NCBI GenBank assembly: GCA_037039925.1
Contig: JAXRKP010000660.1
Location: 157,001-221,000 of the forward strand
Source: Doris montereyensis
Taxonomy: Eukaryota > Mollusca > Gastropoda > Nudibranchia > Dorididae
DNA: 64,000 bases
Direction: 5' to 3'
The notes under the pieces were generated by a model. The model saw only the letters and a list, made by a program, of their open reading frames with translations, was not told the origin of the DNA and searched no databases. Below are positions 35,156 to 48,055 of the stretch, piece by piece. A program made the position numbers and the translations under genes. Every line of letters begins with the position of its first letter. The stretch's first letter is position 1.

Positions 35156-36770
35156 TGCCCGACTATGGGAGTTACTCCAAAGAAAATTATATAAATTGGT
35201 GTAAGACGTTCATACCGTCAGGGTTGATTGTGCCCAATCTTACTATAAGCCGGTTCTCTAAAGACTTCCTAGACTCAGCACCGCCAGTACATGACCTGAG
35301 AATGCATACTTTCAGGTCATGGGTTCCTCGATGCCCTGGTTTATTGAAATGTAAAGGCACCGGCTTGCTTTCGCAGTATTCAATATCTCTCCTGTGATGG
35401 CCAAATCTGTTGGAGAGTTGCAAGCCAGTTTCTCCGATATAGGCCATTCCACAATGACTGCAGCGAATAGCATAAATAACATTGCGAGAGGCGCAGGAGA
35501 ATTGCCCATTCACTGTCCAGGTCTGTCTAGGAACTGAATGGTTGTGGAGCCGTCTACAAAGGGGCATGTCTTGCAGTTAGTGCGTCCACATCGGACTGTG
35601 CCCGACGGCGAGGAGTCAGTAGAGAGGCGACTGTGCACAAGGATATCCTGAAGGCTAGTGTGTCTCTTGAAGGCAATTAAAGGAAAGGAAGGGAAAACAC
35701 GTCTAGTCTCGTCACTAGCGTGTAGAATAGGCAGGTTCTTGCGGACTATATTGATGACACGGTGTGTGTGCGGATGGTACGGAAGGATAAGAGGTATGCG
35801 TTTGGTCTTTTTCTTCCTACGATGTTGAGGGCGTCTGTACGGGGTACAATTTTAGCTCTCAGAAAGGCTTGACAAATGATGGCCCTAGGGTAGCCTCTGC
35901 GTAGGAAGAAATCAAACATCTTAGGCGCTTCCTCTGTGAATAGCTGCTCAGTAGAACAGATGCGTCTGAGGCGGAGGAATTGAGAGTATGGAATAGCATC
36001 TTTGCAACGTGGTGGATGAGAGGATGTGTAGTGGAGATAGCTATGACTATCTGTATCTTTGTAGAATATTGTAGTTGTAAGTCCATGTTCAGAGAGAAAC
36101 GGTGATGTCTAAGAAGTTAACAGTGGATGTCGACTGGGTATAAGTGAACTGGATAGGTTTGCAAAAAGTTGTTTGCAAAATCAAAGAAACGGTCTAAATC
36201 AACAGACATCGTTCGTAATACCAAACCCATCATCAATATACCGTTTATAGGTGTTGGGCAGACAACACAGGATACGCCTGGAACAATCTATGTTCAAGAT
36301 ACCCCATGAATAGGCAAGCGTATGAGGGTCCCATCTTAGTGCCCATACCACTCCACTGATTTGCTCAAAAAACTGTCCATTAAATTCAAAAGAATTAAGG
36401 TTGAGCACCAGTTACATACAAACAAGGGTGGTAGTGTTGATTGTCTCAGATCACTGGTCGACAAAAGAATTTACTACACTATGAACCACCCATACAAATG
36501 GGGTATGGATGTGTAAAGGGAGACAACATCCATTACAACAAACAAGTTACTGTGTCTGTACCATACTACCGAAGAAAGTGAGAGCTTGGTTGGTATCCAT
36601 TGATGAATGAGGGAAGATGGACAAGAGGCTGGAATACATGAGTCCAAGAAGGCAGAGATGCGTTCAGTGGGGCAGGACAGGCTGATACCAACAATGGGTC
36701 TACCAGGGATTAGCTTTGTGGATTTTACAAACACCGAGTTGGCTGTTATTCAGGTGTAGAATTTTCGCTT
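35155..36770 (-). mobile_element. Penelope-like element: reverse transcriptase plus GIY-YIG endonuclease, degraded
   Basis: Read on the minus strand, from right to left: PGRPIV, SCPTERISAFLDS and VVMDVVSLYTSIPH (about 36490-36715; RT motifs including the catalytic Asp of motif A), FEFNGQFFEQISG and YKRYIDDGFGI (about 36215-36400; motif C with YIDD), then FYKDTDSHSYLHYTS and RRGYPRAIICQAFLRAK (about 35850-36060), then CSHCGMAYIGETGLQLSNRF with LHFNKPGHRGTHDLKV and SLENRLIVRLGT (35187-35567; the GIY-YIG nuclease). RT followed by GIY-YIG is diagnostic of endonuclease-bearing Penelope-like elements. Frames are broken in several places and pieces of the flanking satellite intrude at 36410-36560, so it is not intact. 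A family name cannot be assigned by eye. Confidence 0.88.
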
Positions 36771-36849
36771 TAGGTGGTAGAGCATTTAGAAGTAATTACC
36801 AAGTTGGTTAATAGTAAGAGCTACTTTATCATTGTTAGCAAACGTTATC

Positions 36850-39800
36850 ATACAAACAAGAACAAGTTACTACACTATGCCGGTGACCACGTTCATTACA
36901 TGTATAGTTACTACACTATACCAACCACCCATACAAACCACAGCACCGCCTACCAACCACCATTTACGGTTTTATACAAACAACACAAGGTTACACTATA
37001 CCAACCACCATTACATACAAAGTGGTCTTATACCAACCAACATACAAACAACCACACTATACCAAAATTACATCAAGTACATACACCTACATACAAACAA
37101 CACAGTTATACATTTACCATTACATACAAACAACACAAGTACTACACTATACCAACCATTACATACAAAAACAAGTCAAAGTGCTACACTATACTTACAA
37201 GTTACACTATACCAACACCATTACATACAAACAAACAAACACAAACAACACAAGTTACTTACTATACACTATACCAACCACCATTACATACAAACATTAC
37301 ATAACGTTACTACACTATACCAACCACCATTACATACACAAGTTACTACACTATACCAACCACCATTTACTACACTATACCACCATTACACAAACAACAC
37401 AATACCAACCACCATTACATACAAACAACACTATACCTAACCAACCACCATTACATACAAACAACACAAGTTACTACACTATACCAACCACCATTACATA
37501 CAAACAACACAAGTTACTACACTATACCAACCATTACATTACAAGTTGCTACACTATACCAACCACCATTACATACAAACAACACAGTTACTACACTATA
37601 CCAACCACCATTACATACAAACAACACAAGTTACTACAAACAAACAACACACACTATACCAACCACCATTACATACAAACAACACAAGTTACTACACTAT
37701 ACCAACCACCATTACATACAAACAACACAAGTTACTACACTATACCAACCACCATTACATACAAACAACACACGTTACTACACTATACCAACCACCATTA
37801 CATACAAACAACACAAGTTACTACACTATACCAACCAATTACATACAAACAACACAAGTTACTACACTATACCAACCACCATTACATACAAACAACACAA
37901 GTTACTACACTATACCAACCACCATTACATACAAACAACACAAGTTACTACACTATACCAACCACCATTACATACAAACAACACAAGTTACTACACTATA
38001 CCAACCACCATTACATACAAACAACACAAGTTACTACACTATACCAACCACCATTACATACAAACAACACAAGTTACTACACTATACCAACCACCATTAC
38101 ATACAAACAACACAAGTTACTACACTATACCAACCACCATTACATACAAACAACACAAGTTACTACACTATACCACCATTACATACAAACAACACAAGTT
38201 AACACTATACCACCATTACATACAAACAACACAAGTTACTACACTATACCACCATTACATACAAACAACACAAGTTACTACACTATACCACCATTACATA
38301 CAAACAACACAAGTTACTACACTATACCAACCATTACATTACAAACAACACAAGTTACTACACTATACCACCATTACATACAAACAACACAAGTTACTAC
38401 TATACCACCATTACATACAAACAACACAAGTTACTACACTATACCAACCACCATTACATACAAACAACACAAGTTACTACACTATACCAACCACCATTAC
38501 ATACAAACAACACAAGTTACTACACTATACCAACCATTACATACAAACAACACAAGTTACTACACTATACCAACCATTACATACAAACAACACAAGTTAC
38601 TACACTATACCAACCATTACATACAAACAACACAAGTTACTACACTATACCAACCACCATTACATACAAACAACACAAGTTACTACACTATACCAACCAC
38701 CATTACATACAAACAACACACGTTACTACACTATACCAACCACCATTACATACAAAAACACAAGTTACTACACTATACCAACCACCATTACATACAAACA
38801 ATACACGTTACTACACTATACCAACCACCATTACATACAAACAACACAAGTTACTACACTATACCAACCACCATTACATACAAACAACACAAGTTACTAC
38901 CAACCACCATTACATACAAACAACACAAGTTACTACACTATACCAACCAAACATACAAACAAACACGTTACTACACTATACCAACCACCATTACATACAA
39001 ACAACACAAGTTACTACACTATACCAACCACCATTACATACAAACAACACAAGTTACTACACTATACCAACCACCATTACATACAAACAACACACGTTAC
39101 TACACTATACCAACCACCATTACATACAAACAACACAAGTTACTACACTATACCAACCACCATTACATACAAACAACACAAGTTACTACACTATACCAAC
39201 AAACACCATTACATACAAACAACATTACATACAAACAACACGTTACTACACTATACCACCATTACATACAAACAACACAAGTTACTACACTATAAACCAC
39301 CATTACATACAAACAACACAAGTTACTACACTATACCAACCACCATTACATACAAACAACACAAGTTACTACACTATACCAACCACCATTACATACAAAC
39401 AACACAAGTTACTACACTATACCAACCACCATTACATACAAACAACACAAGTTACTACACTATACCAACCACCATTACATACAAACAACACAAGTTACTA
39501 CACTATACCAACCACCATTACTATACACTATACCAACCACCATTACATACAAACAACACAAGTTACTACACTATACCAACCACCATTACATACAAACAAC
39601 ACAAGTTACTACACTATACCAACCATTACATACAAACAACACAAGTTACTACACTATACCAACCACCATTACATACAAACAACACAAGTTACTACACTAT
39701 ACCAACCACCATTACATACAAACAACACACGTTACTACACTATACCAACCACCATTACATACAAACAACACAAGTTACTACACTATACCAACAAATTACA

Positions 39801-41100
39801 TACAAACACACATACTACTATACCAACCACCATTACATACAAACAACACAAGTTACTACACTATACCAACCACCATTACATACAAACAACACAAGTTACT
39901 ACACTATACCAACCACAATTACATACAAACAACACACGTTACTTACTATACCAAACATTACATACAAACAACACGTTACTACACTATACCAACCACAATT
40001 ACATACAAACAACACAAGTTACTACACTATACCAACCACCATTACATACAAACAACACAAGTTACTACACTATACCAACATTACATACAAACAACACACG
40101 TTACTACACTATACCAACCACCATTACATACAAACAACACAAGTTACTACACTATACCAACCACCATTACATACAAACAACACAAGTTACTACACTATAC
40201 CAACCACCATTACATACAAACAACACAAGTTACTACACTATACCAACCACCATTACATACAAAAACAACACAAGTTACTACACTATACCAACCACCATTA
40301 CATACAAACAACACAAGTTACTACACTATACCAACCACCATTACATACAAAAACAACACAGTTACTACACTATACCAACCACCATTACATACAAACAACA
40401 CAAGTTACTACACTATACCAAAACCATTACATACAAACAACACAAGTTACTACACTATACCAACCACCATTACATACAAACAACACAAGTTACTACACTA
40501 TACCAACCACCATTACATACAAACAACACAAGTTACTACACTATACCAACCACCATTACATACAAACAAACAAGTTTACACTAAACATTACATACCAACC
40601 ACCATTACATACAAACAACACAAGTTGCTACACTATACCAAAACTTATAACCATTACATACAAACAACACAAGTTACTACAAACAACACAAGTTATAAAC
40701 CAACAATTACATACAAACAATACAAGTTACAACAATACACTATACCAAACCATTAAATACAAACAACACTGGAACTACACTATACCAACCATCATTACAT
40801 ACAAACAACAAAAGTTACTACACTATACCAACCACCATTACATACAAACAACACAAGTTACTACACTATACCCCATTACATACTTAAAATAACACACGTT
40901 AAAACTATACCACCATTACATACAAACAACACACGTTACTACACTATAAAATTAGGGTTACTGGAACACTATACCAATAACCATTACATACAAACAAACA
41001 AGTTACTACACTAGCCCATACAACAACCATTATTATACAAAAAACTTAAAACTACACTATACCAACCAAAATTACATAAAACAACACAAGTTGCTAAACT
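36850..41100. repeat. 43-bp satellite, right array, about 95 copies
   Basis: Same unit and orientation as the left array. The first 600 bp and last 600 bp are disordered. The middle (about 37440-38160 and 39300-40560) is nearly perfect, with regular 43-bp spacing. A block at 38160-38420 is dominated by shortened units. All three plus frames are open over long stretches. None is a gene. Confidence 0.98.
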
Positions 41101-41800
41101 ATACCAAACCATTAAAATAAACAACACAAAACTTAAACAACCACCATTCATAAAACAACAAAGTTACTACACTATACCAACCAACATACAACAACACAAG
41201 TTGGAAAACTTAAAATAAAACAAAAACTTAAAATACCAAATTACATACAAACAAAACTTAAAATTACATACAAACAACACAAGTTACTACACTATACCAA
41301 AACTTACAAATAAGCACTGGAAAACTTAAAATAAGGGCCGTGGAAAACTACATACAAACAAACAAAGGGCTACACTGGAAAACTTAAAATACAAACAACA
41401 CAAGGAAAACCAAAAATAAGCCCACAAGGAAACTTAAAATAATACAAACCCAAGTTGTTAAAACTTAAAATAACATACAAACCCGGAAGTTGTTACACTA
41501 TACCAAAACTTACAAAAAATAAGGGCACCCGGAAAACTTAAAATAAGGGCTACACTATACCGGAAAACTTAAAATAAGGGAAAACTATACCAAAAACTTA
41601 AAATAAGGGCCCTGGAAAACTTAAAATAAGGGCCCCGGAAAAACTTACAAAAAATAAGCCCTGGAAAACTTAAAATAAGCCCTATAAACATTACATACAA
41701 ACAAACAAGCCCTATGGAAAACTACAAAAATAAAGGCCACCGGAAAACTTAAAGTAAGGGGCCTAGAAAACTTAAAGTAAGGGCCCCGGAAATAACAACC
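41100..41800. repeat. ~21-bp AAACTTAAAATAAGGGCC tandem motif, interspersed with satellite pieces
   Basis: GGAAAACTTAAAATAAGGGC recurs about 15-20 times at irregular spacing, between decaying fragments of the 43-bp unit. It forms the right edge of the satellite domain. Confidence 0.85.
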
Positions 41801-41834
41801 AAAAAGACAGCAAAGCAAAGTCACATCAAGTTTA

Positions 41835-41970
41835 TAATAAAAGTAAAGTTCTTTGAAGGCCCTTACAGGCCCATAGATCCGGAGCTTATCCCGGTTTCTA
41901 TAGCGGGAGCGGAACAAGTGACAATAATCACCTCTGGCCAGGACGCTAGTCTAATAAACAGGAGCTTATT
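41835..41970 (-). mobile_element. SINE family B, partial
   Basis: AAAGTAAAGTTCTTTGAAGG, CATAGATCCGGAGCTTATCC, AGCGGGAGCGGAACAAG and CTGGCCAGGACGCTAGTCT match the 3' half of family B. The tRNA-like head is absent. A family C SINE follows at once. Confidence 0.7.
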
Positions 41971-41974
41971 CGGG

Positions 41975-42245
41975 TCACGACGTTTTCTGGTAGGATTTTA
42001 CTTGTAAACAGCCAAGGTATCTATAGTTGAACGTGCACAGAGGGATATGATCTGCACACGGGAACCTCATTACATTTTTACCGTCCGCCTCTGATGGGAC
42101 TAGGTGTAAATCCACCTACCTTCATCCCAAGGGGGAGGGGGAGATTTTACATCGAGAAAATGTTTCAACCTGCCCGGGATTTGAACTCACGACCTTTTGT
42201 TTTGGTTAGTAGGCCAACACCCTTGCCTTTGGACAACCCAATCCC
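41975..42245 (-). mobile_element. SINE family C, including tRNA-like head
   Basis: GTAAACAGCCAAGGTATC, CACAGAGGGATATGATCTGC, TTTTTACCGTCCGCCTCTG and GGGATTTGAACTCACGACC (antisense box B), then CCTTTGGACAACCCAATCC (antisense box A region). This shows the head lies on the right and the element reads on the minus strand. The 3' tail is truncated. Confidence 0.72.
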
Positions 42246-42479
42246 CTAATTCTGTAGGTGATTTGGTGATAAGAAAATAAGGCAGTTAATCGTCATTTAT
42301 AATTATGTGAGAAACTTTCAAATTCAGGAAATGATGACTCAAACCCAGGTCTGATGTTTGTTGTTGTTTTGTGGAGAGGGGGTTCTTTGGGGAGGGAGGG
42401 GGTATTGTAATCAGGTTTATCACAGTTGCTCCTCATTGATAGATGTTTCCTCATTTTTTTTCTGGGAATGTTCAACCAT

Positions 42480-43180
42480 TAAATTCCTCACGTTTTCAGT
42501 TGGTACAGGTGTTTGGGGTACAGGTGTGTTTGATTCAATTCCTCACGTTTGTTGGTACCACGTCAGGTGTGTTTGGTTATTTCAATTCCTCACGTTGTCA
42601 GTTGGTACCATGTCAGGTGTTTGGGGTACAGGTGTGTTTATTTCAATTCCTCACGTTTTCAGTTGGTACCACGTCATGTGTTTGGGGTACACCATTGTGT
42701 TTATTTCCTCACATTGCCAGTTGGTATCAGTTGGTACAGGTGTGCTTATTTCAATTCCTCACATTGTCAGTTGATACCATTTCAGGGTGAAAATTTTTGG
42801 GGTACAGGTGTGGTTATTTCAATTCCTCACGTTGTCAGGGTTGGTATCACGTCAGGTGTTTGGGGTACAGGTGTGTTTATTTCAATTCCTCACATTGTAT
42901 GTCGGTACCACGTCAGGTGTTTTGGTATTTCAATTCCTCACGTTTTCAGTTGGTACCACGTCAGGTGTTTGGGGTACAGGTGTGGTTATTTCAATTCCTC
43001 ACATTGCCAGTTGGTATCACGTCAGGTGTTTGGGGTACAGGTGTGCTTATTTCAATTCCTCACATTGTCAGTTGATACCATTTCAGGGTATTTGGGGTAC
43101 AGGTGTGGTTATTTCAATTCCTCACGTTGTCAGTTGGTATCACGTCAGGTGTTTGGGGTACAGGTGTGCTTATTTCGTGC
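42480..43180. repeat. 61-bp minisatellite, about 11 copies
   Basis: The unit includes TTCAATTCCTCACGTTGTCA, GTTGGTACCACGTCAGG and TGTTTGGGGTACAGGTGTG. Spacing is 61 bp where copies are complete. Overlapping plus-strand frames here are array translations. Confidence 0.95.
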
Positions 43181-43319
43181 ACAGAAAAAACCCATTACGT
43201 ATAATACATAAAATTAATAATATTTATTGAATAATTTCTTTGAACAGCAAAGAATTTGCACTCACATTTTTTCTTTATTACAAATGATAATAATTATAAC
43301 AATAGATAAATAAATAATA

Positions 43320-43470
43320 GTATGGATATCTAAGGAAATCAGATTGAGATGGTAAGTACATGTAAAGAGAAGGGGCATGGAGTATTATTGGACAGAAAAT
43401 GTTGCCGATTGAACATACCGTTGACAAGAGGGAGAGGATAAGACCAAAACTATCACATACACAGTGGGGC
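43320..43470 (+). mobile_element. LINE C-terminal fragment
   Basis: ATCAGATTGAGATGGTAAG, ACATGTAAAGAGAAGGGGC, TTGGACAGAAAATGTTGCCG and GAGGGAGAGGATAAGACC line up with the tail of the LINE at 54505-54620 (LRWYRHVK, GQKMLRMDIPVRRERGRPK). Only this tail is present. Confidence 0.65.
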
Positions 43471-43955
43471 TCATCTACAATGGCACAGTATAGAACGAGA
43501 TCTTGGTCACAACGACACCGTATAGAACGAGATCTTGGTCAGCAACGACACCGTATAGAACGAGATCTTGGTCACAACGACACAGTATAGAACGAGATCT
43601 TGGTCACAACGACACCGTATAGAACGAGATCTTGGTCACAATGGCACCGTATAGAACGAGATCTTGGTCACAACGGCATCGTATAGAACGAGATCTTGGT
43701 CACAACGACACCGTATAGAACGAGATCTTGGTCACGACGACACCGTATAGAACGAGATCTTGGTCACAATGGCACCGTATAGAACGAGATCTTGGTCACA
43801 ACGGCATCGTATAGAACGAGATCTTGGTCACAATGGCACCGTATAGAACGAGATCTTGGTCACAACGGAATCATATAGAACGAGATCTTGGTCACAACGT
43901 CACCGTATAGAACGAGATCTTGGTCACAACGGAATCGTATAGAACGAGTGAGAGT
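43470..43955. repeat. 32-bp minisatellite, about 15 copies
   Basis: The unit contains TATAGAACGAGATCTTGG and TCACAACGACACCG. Variants alternate ACGACACCG, ATGGCACCG and ACGGCATCG, suggesting blocks of higher-order duplication. Confidence 0.96.
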
Positions 43956-43959
43956 TAGT

Positions 43960-44462
43960 CATCTCGGAATGTGCACCCGTGTGTCTTTAACTAACTGTGA
44001 TAGTGGAAGTTCTCGGAATGTGCACCCGTGTGTCTTTAACTAACTGTGATAGTCGAAGTTTTCAGAATGTGCACCTGTGTGTCTTTGACTAACTGTGATA
44101 GTCAAAGTTCTCAGAATGTGCACCTGTGTGTCTTTAACTAACTGTGATAGTCGAAGTTTTCAGAATGTGCACCTGTGTGTCTTTGACTAACTGTGATAGT
44201 CGAAGTTTTCAGAATGTACACCTGTGTCTTTAACTAACTGTGATAGTCGAAGTTTTCAGAATGTGCACCTGTGTGTCTTTGACTAACTGTGATAGTCGAA
44301 GTTCTCAGAATGTGCACCTGTGTGTCTTTGACTAACTGTGATAGTCGAAGTTCTCAGAATGTGCACCTGTGTGTCATTGACTAACTGTGATAGTCGAAGT
44401 TCTCAGAATGTGCACCTGTGTGTCTTTAACTAACTTTGATGGTCGAAGTTCTCGGAATGTCC
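43960..44462. repeat. 49-bp minisatellite, about 10 copies
   Basis: The unit contains GTGCACCTGTGTGTCTTTG and ACTAACTGTGATAGTCGAAG then TTCTCAGAAT. Variation is limited to a few positions (GTCTTTAAC versus GTCTTTGAC). Confidence 0.96.
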
Positions 44463-44509
44463 GGGCAGTGGACAGATAAGAACCTGTACGGGGAGTAGAT
44501 GATCCCGCC

Positions 44510-44735
44510 CTCCACGAGTCTTCTGCTGCCTTGCAGGCGGGTCTTGGTTTACCAAAGGCTAAGGAAGTTAACCCTGACAGAAAACAAACTGCTGCCTTGC
44601 AGGCCGGTCTTGAATGACCAAAGGCTAAGGGAGTTAACCCTGACAGAAAGTAACAACCTGCTGCCTTGCAGGCTGGTCTTGAATGACTAAAGGCTAAGGG
44701 AGTTAACCCTGACAGAAAATAACAAGGCCTGGTAG
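44510..44735. repeat. ~65-bp repeat, three copies, just 5' of the LINE
   Basis: CTGCTGCCTTGCAGG, GGTCTTG, AAAGGCTAAGG and GTTAACCCTGACAGAAA recur three times. Because the LINE starts immediately after, these may be 5'-UTR monomers of that element. That is an inference. Confidence 0.85.
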
Positions 44736-44749
44736 GGGGCTCAAGGTGG

Positions 44750-47200
44750 CAGCCCCACCATCTACCTAGGGTACAGTGGGCTAATCCCTGCTTATTCAAA
44801 ACAACCTGATTCAGAGAAGTAAAAGAAATATAACTGGCTTTATCTTTGGAAGACGAACTTGGAAACGAACACGGACTGTGATTTTTGGAACATGGAACGT
44901 TAGGGCAATAAATGGAAAAGAGTTAGAATTAGTTGAAGAAATGGAAAAATTCAAAGTAGATATTTTGGCCATTACAGAAACAAAGAAAAAGGACAAGGAA
45001 TAGAAAATGTAGGACCGAATCATATTTTAATCTCCTCAGGAGTATATGTCAAAGATAGAGCTAGAGCAGGAGGAGGCCTCCTAGTGCATAAAAGGCATGA
45101 AAAGCTACTAGAAAGTTGGAAATTTATAAGCCCACGGCTACTAGAGGTAAATATTAAACCAAAAGGACGAAAAATTAAATTATTAAAAGCTTATGGACTA
45201 AACGAAGACGCAACTAAAGAAGAAAAAGATATCTTCGAAAATGATTTACAAAAAGCTGCAGAGAATCTTAAATCCAAACAGGAACTAATGCTTTAGGAGA
45301 TTTAAACGCTAGAGTAGGCAACAATGTAGAAACGTCAGGAGGAGTGATAAGTAAAGAAGGAGAGACAACAACTTCTCCAAATGGAGAGAGACTCATAGAT
45401 TTTTGCCTAAAGAATAACATGAAAATAGCCAACACCTTTTTTCCTCATAGAGATATCCACAAATATACAAGAGTAAATGAAGACAGGTGTGAAAAGTCAA
45501 TGATAGACTACATAATAGTTATATAATTCAGATCTATCTGTCTTTCACTGATAAATCTTTTTATCCTAGATTGATAAACCTGTTTATTTTCAAGCAAAAG
45601 AAATATAACCAGCTTGATCTTTATAGGAAACTTGGAAACAAACACGGACTGTAATGTTTGGAACATGGAACGTTAGGGCAATAAACGCTAGAGAAAACAG
45701 GAGCAAATCAAGTTTATCCAAAAATGATTAAAAACCCAAGGGAGAGGGGCAGACAAACTACTACATGCAATATGCCAACAAGCATGGAAGTCAAAACAGG
45801 TGCCAGACGACTGGAAAAGGGGAACGGTAGTACCAAAATATTAGAAAGGATCAACTTATGGAATGCTCAAACTATAGAGGGATATCACTACTTAGCGTTC
45901 CAGGAAAAGTATATGCCAGGATACTGGAAATGAGACTTAGAGAAGAGTAGAGGATCAGATTGAAGAACATCAGAGTGGATTTAGACCAGGAAGAAGTGTA
46001 CAAGACCACGTTATTTACAATTAGACAAATAATTAAAAAGATTCCTTGAGAGAAACATTGACTTAAACCTGTGTTTTATAGACTTAGAAAAGGCATTTGA
46101 CACTGTGAGGAGGGACAAACTATGGCATTCCTTAAAAGAACACAATGTAGAGCAAAATTTGAAAGAAAGCATTACAAGTTTTTACAATAAACCAACATGT
46201 GCAGGGAGATTATCTGGAAACGTATCTGCAGAATTTGATGTAGATATAGGAGTAAGACAGGGTTGTGCCCTTAGTCCTCTTTTGTTTATCACATTTATGG
46301 ATTCAGTTGCAAAGGCATCCTCAAAAATGAAGAAAATGAATGAAGGAATGTGAAGGCTCAAACCAGTAAATGTATCAATGCTTTCATTTGCCGATGATTT
46401 AGTTCTGTTTGGAAAATCAGAAAGTGAACTTCAGTCGAATATCAACATTATGAACAATGAACTAAATAAAAGAGGAATGAGAGTAAATGCAAAGAAAACC
46501 AAAACAGTGATAGTACCTAGGGAAGCTAAAACACAAAGTCTTAAATTGGGCATGGAGAATTTAGACAAGTTCACAACTATAATTACCTAGGAGTAATGAT
46601 TAACTCAGAGGGAAAACTAAGAGAAGAAATCAACCAGAGAATACAAAAGGCAAGTGCAATATAATCACCTAGGAAAGGCATTTGTAGGTAAAGCAAGAAT
46701 TGTCAACGAAAACCAAAAATGGTAATATACAACACAGTTTATTGTCCTACTCTCCTCTATGGCAGCGAAACTTGATCTTAGACAGTAGATAATACAGTAG
46801 AGTACAGGCAGCTGAAATGAAATAACTAAGAAGAGTAGTAGGGGAAAACTAAAAGAGACAAAATCAGAAACACAACAATAAGAGATCAAACCAAAGCAGA
46901 AGGCACACAAACTAAGATAGAAACAAATCAATTGAGATGGTTTGGGCATGTAAACAGAATGAATGACAATAGAACAAATAAATCAGTATACAGTGTTAAA
47001 GCCCAAGGTAAAAGACCAAAAGGTAGACCTCGGAGAAAGTGGCAAGAAGATATAATAAATGGCATTGAAGCATAGAAATTTAACTTTTTTGGAAACAGAA
47101 AATTTCAGAACAGGGCACCCTGGAGAAAGATCATCTCGGGCATCTGAACCCATACACCGAAATGTGGAACTGAACCCCTACACCGAAAGGTAGAATGGGA
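44750..47200 (+). mobile_element. APE-type non-LTR retrotransposon (LINE), degraded
   Basis: In order: FGTWNVRAINGKELELVEEM and DILAITETKK (44880-44995; N-terminus of the AP-like endonuclease), GDLNARVGNN, NGERLIDFCLKNNMKIANTF and SMIDYIIV (45295-45525), then RT motifs CSNYRGISLLSVPGKVYARI (about 45862-45925), HQSGFRPGRSVQDHV, DLEKAFDTVRRDKLW (46080-46125), GVRQGCALSPLLF (46250-46290), LSFADDLVLFG (46380-46415, catalytic FADD), and a RWFGHVNRMN tail with GRPRRKWQEDI (46935-47060). Frames break repeatedly. A second copy of the 5' start (45590-45690) sits between endonuclease and RT, so part of the linker is deleted or rearranged. The clade is RTE-like by general look and not certain. Confidence 0.88.
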
Positions 47201-47439
47201 ACTGATAAAGAAAGAAAGACTTTTAGTTAGGCTACTAACCCTAAAGATTTAACAATTTAACAGATTTACTTTTTCTTTTAAAACATGCGTAACTAACATA
47301 ATATAATTTCCTTACATGCACAAAGTGTTTATACTAAACCAACAAGGGTCACCTAGTTAGAGAGGTTGGGAATAATACAGATTATCTTGTCTTATCGTAA
47401 AGTTAAAGGCTTTTTTCTAAGTGTGCTACCCCCTCTCCC

Positions 47440-47625
47440 CCTCCTCTTGTTCTGGGAGGTGGATCGACACCTAGTCCCATCGGAGACGGACGATAAAATT
47501 GAGGTCCCGTGTGCAGATCACAACACTCTGTGCATGTTAAAGATCCCTTAGCTGTTTACAGGGCGGTCCGGGAAAAACTGAAACTCCTACCAAAAACATA
47601 GTGAGCCGGATAAGCCCCGTTTATT
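47440..47625 (+). mobile_element. SINE family C, plus orientation
   Basis: The order is the reverse of the other copies: CACCTAGTCCCATCGGAGAC, GAGGTCCCGTGTGCAGATC, CTGTGCATGTTAAAGATCCC, GCTGTTTACAGGGCGG. Both ends are truncated. Confidence 0.7.
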
Positions 47626-47867
47626 ATAGATCAAACCCCGAAATTACCTTAGTTGTGGATGTGGGTAAATATCAAATCAATTACATGTGCGGACATAACT
47701 TTATATCAGCACATGTGATCTCCTTTTATATCGGAGAAGAAGAAGAAGAAGAAGAAGAAGAAGAAGAAGAAGAAGAAGAAGAAGAAGGAGGAGGAGGAGG
47801 AGGAGGAGGAGAAAAAGAAGGAGGAAAAGAATGAATAGGAGGACAGGGGGAAGACTAAAAAAATAAA

Positions 47868-48055
47868 TAGGAGACGGAGAAGAAGAAAACATAAATAGGA
47901 GACGGAGAAGAAGAAAACATAAATAGGAGACGGAGAAGAAGAAAACATAAATAGGAGACGGAGAAGAAGAAAACATAAATAGGAGACGGAGAAGAAGAAA
48001 TCATAAATAGGAGACGGAGAAGAAGAAAACATAAATAGGAGACGGAGAAGAAGAT
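47868..48055. repeat. 27-bp minisatellite, seven copies
   Basis: The unit is ACATAAATAGGAGACGG then AGAAGAAGAA. One copy has ATCATAAAT. It probably grew from the neighbouring GAA tract. Confidence 0.95.

Noticed and set aside
35312..35509. Additional minus-strand frame overlapping the GIY-YIG region
   Set aside because: It is an out-of-frame shadow of the Penelope-like endonuclease coding sequence.
32019..39295. Very long forward open frames (698 and 757 codons) of Thr/Tyr/His-rich repeat protein
   Set aside because: They are translations of the 43-bp satellite, open in all forward frames. No start context, splice signal or conserved domain.
43470..44462. CRISPR-like regular repeats of 32 and 49 bp
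   Set aside because: Units are contiguous head-to-tail with no unique spacers, no cas genes, and the context is animal DNA.
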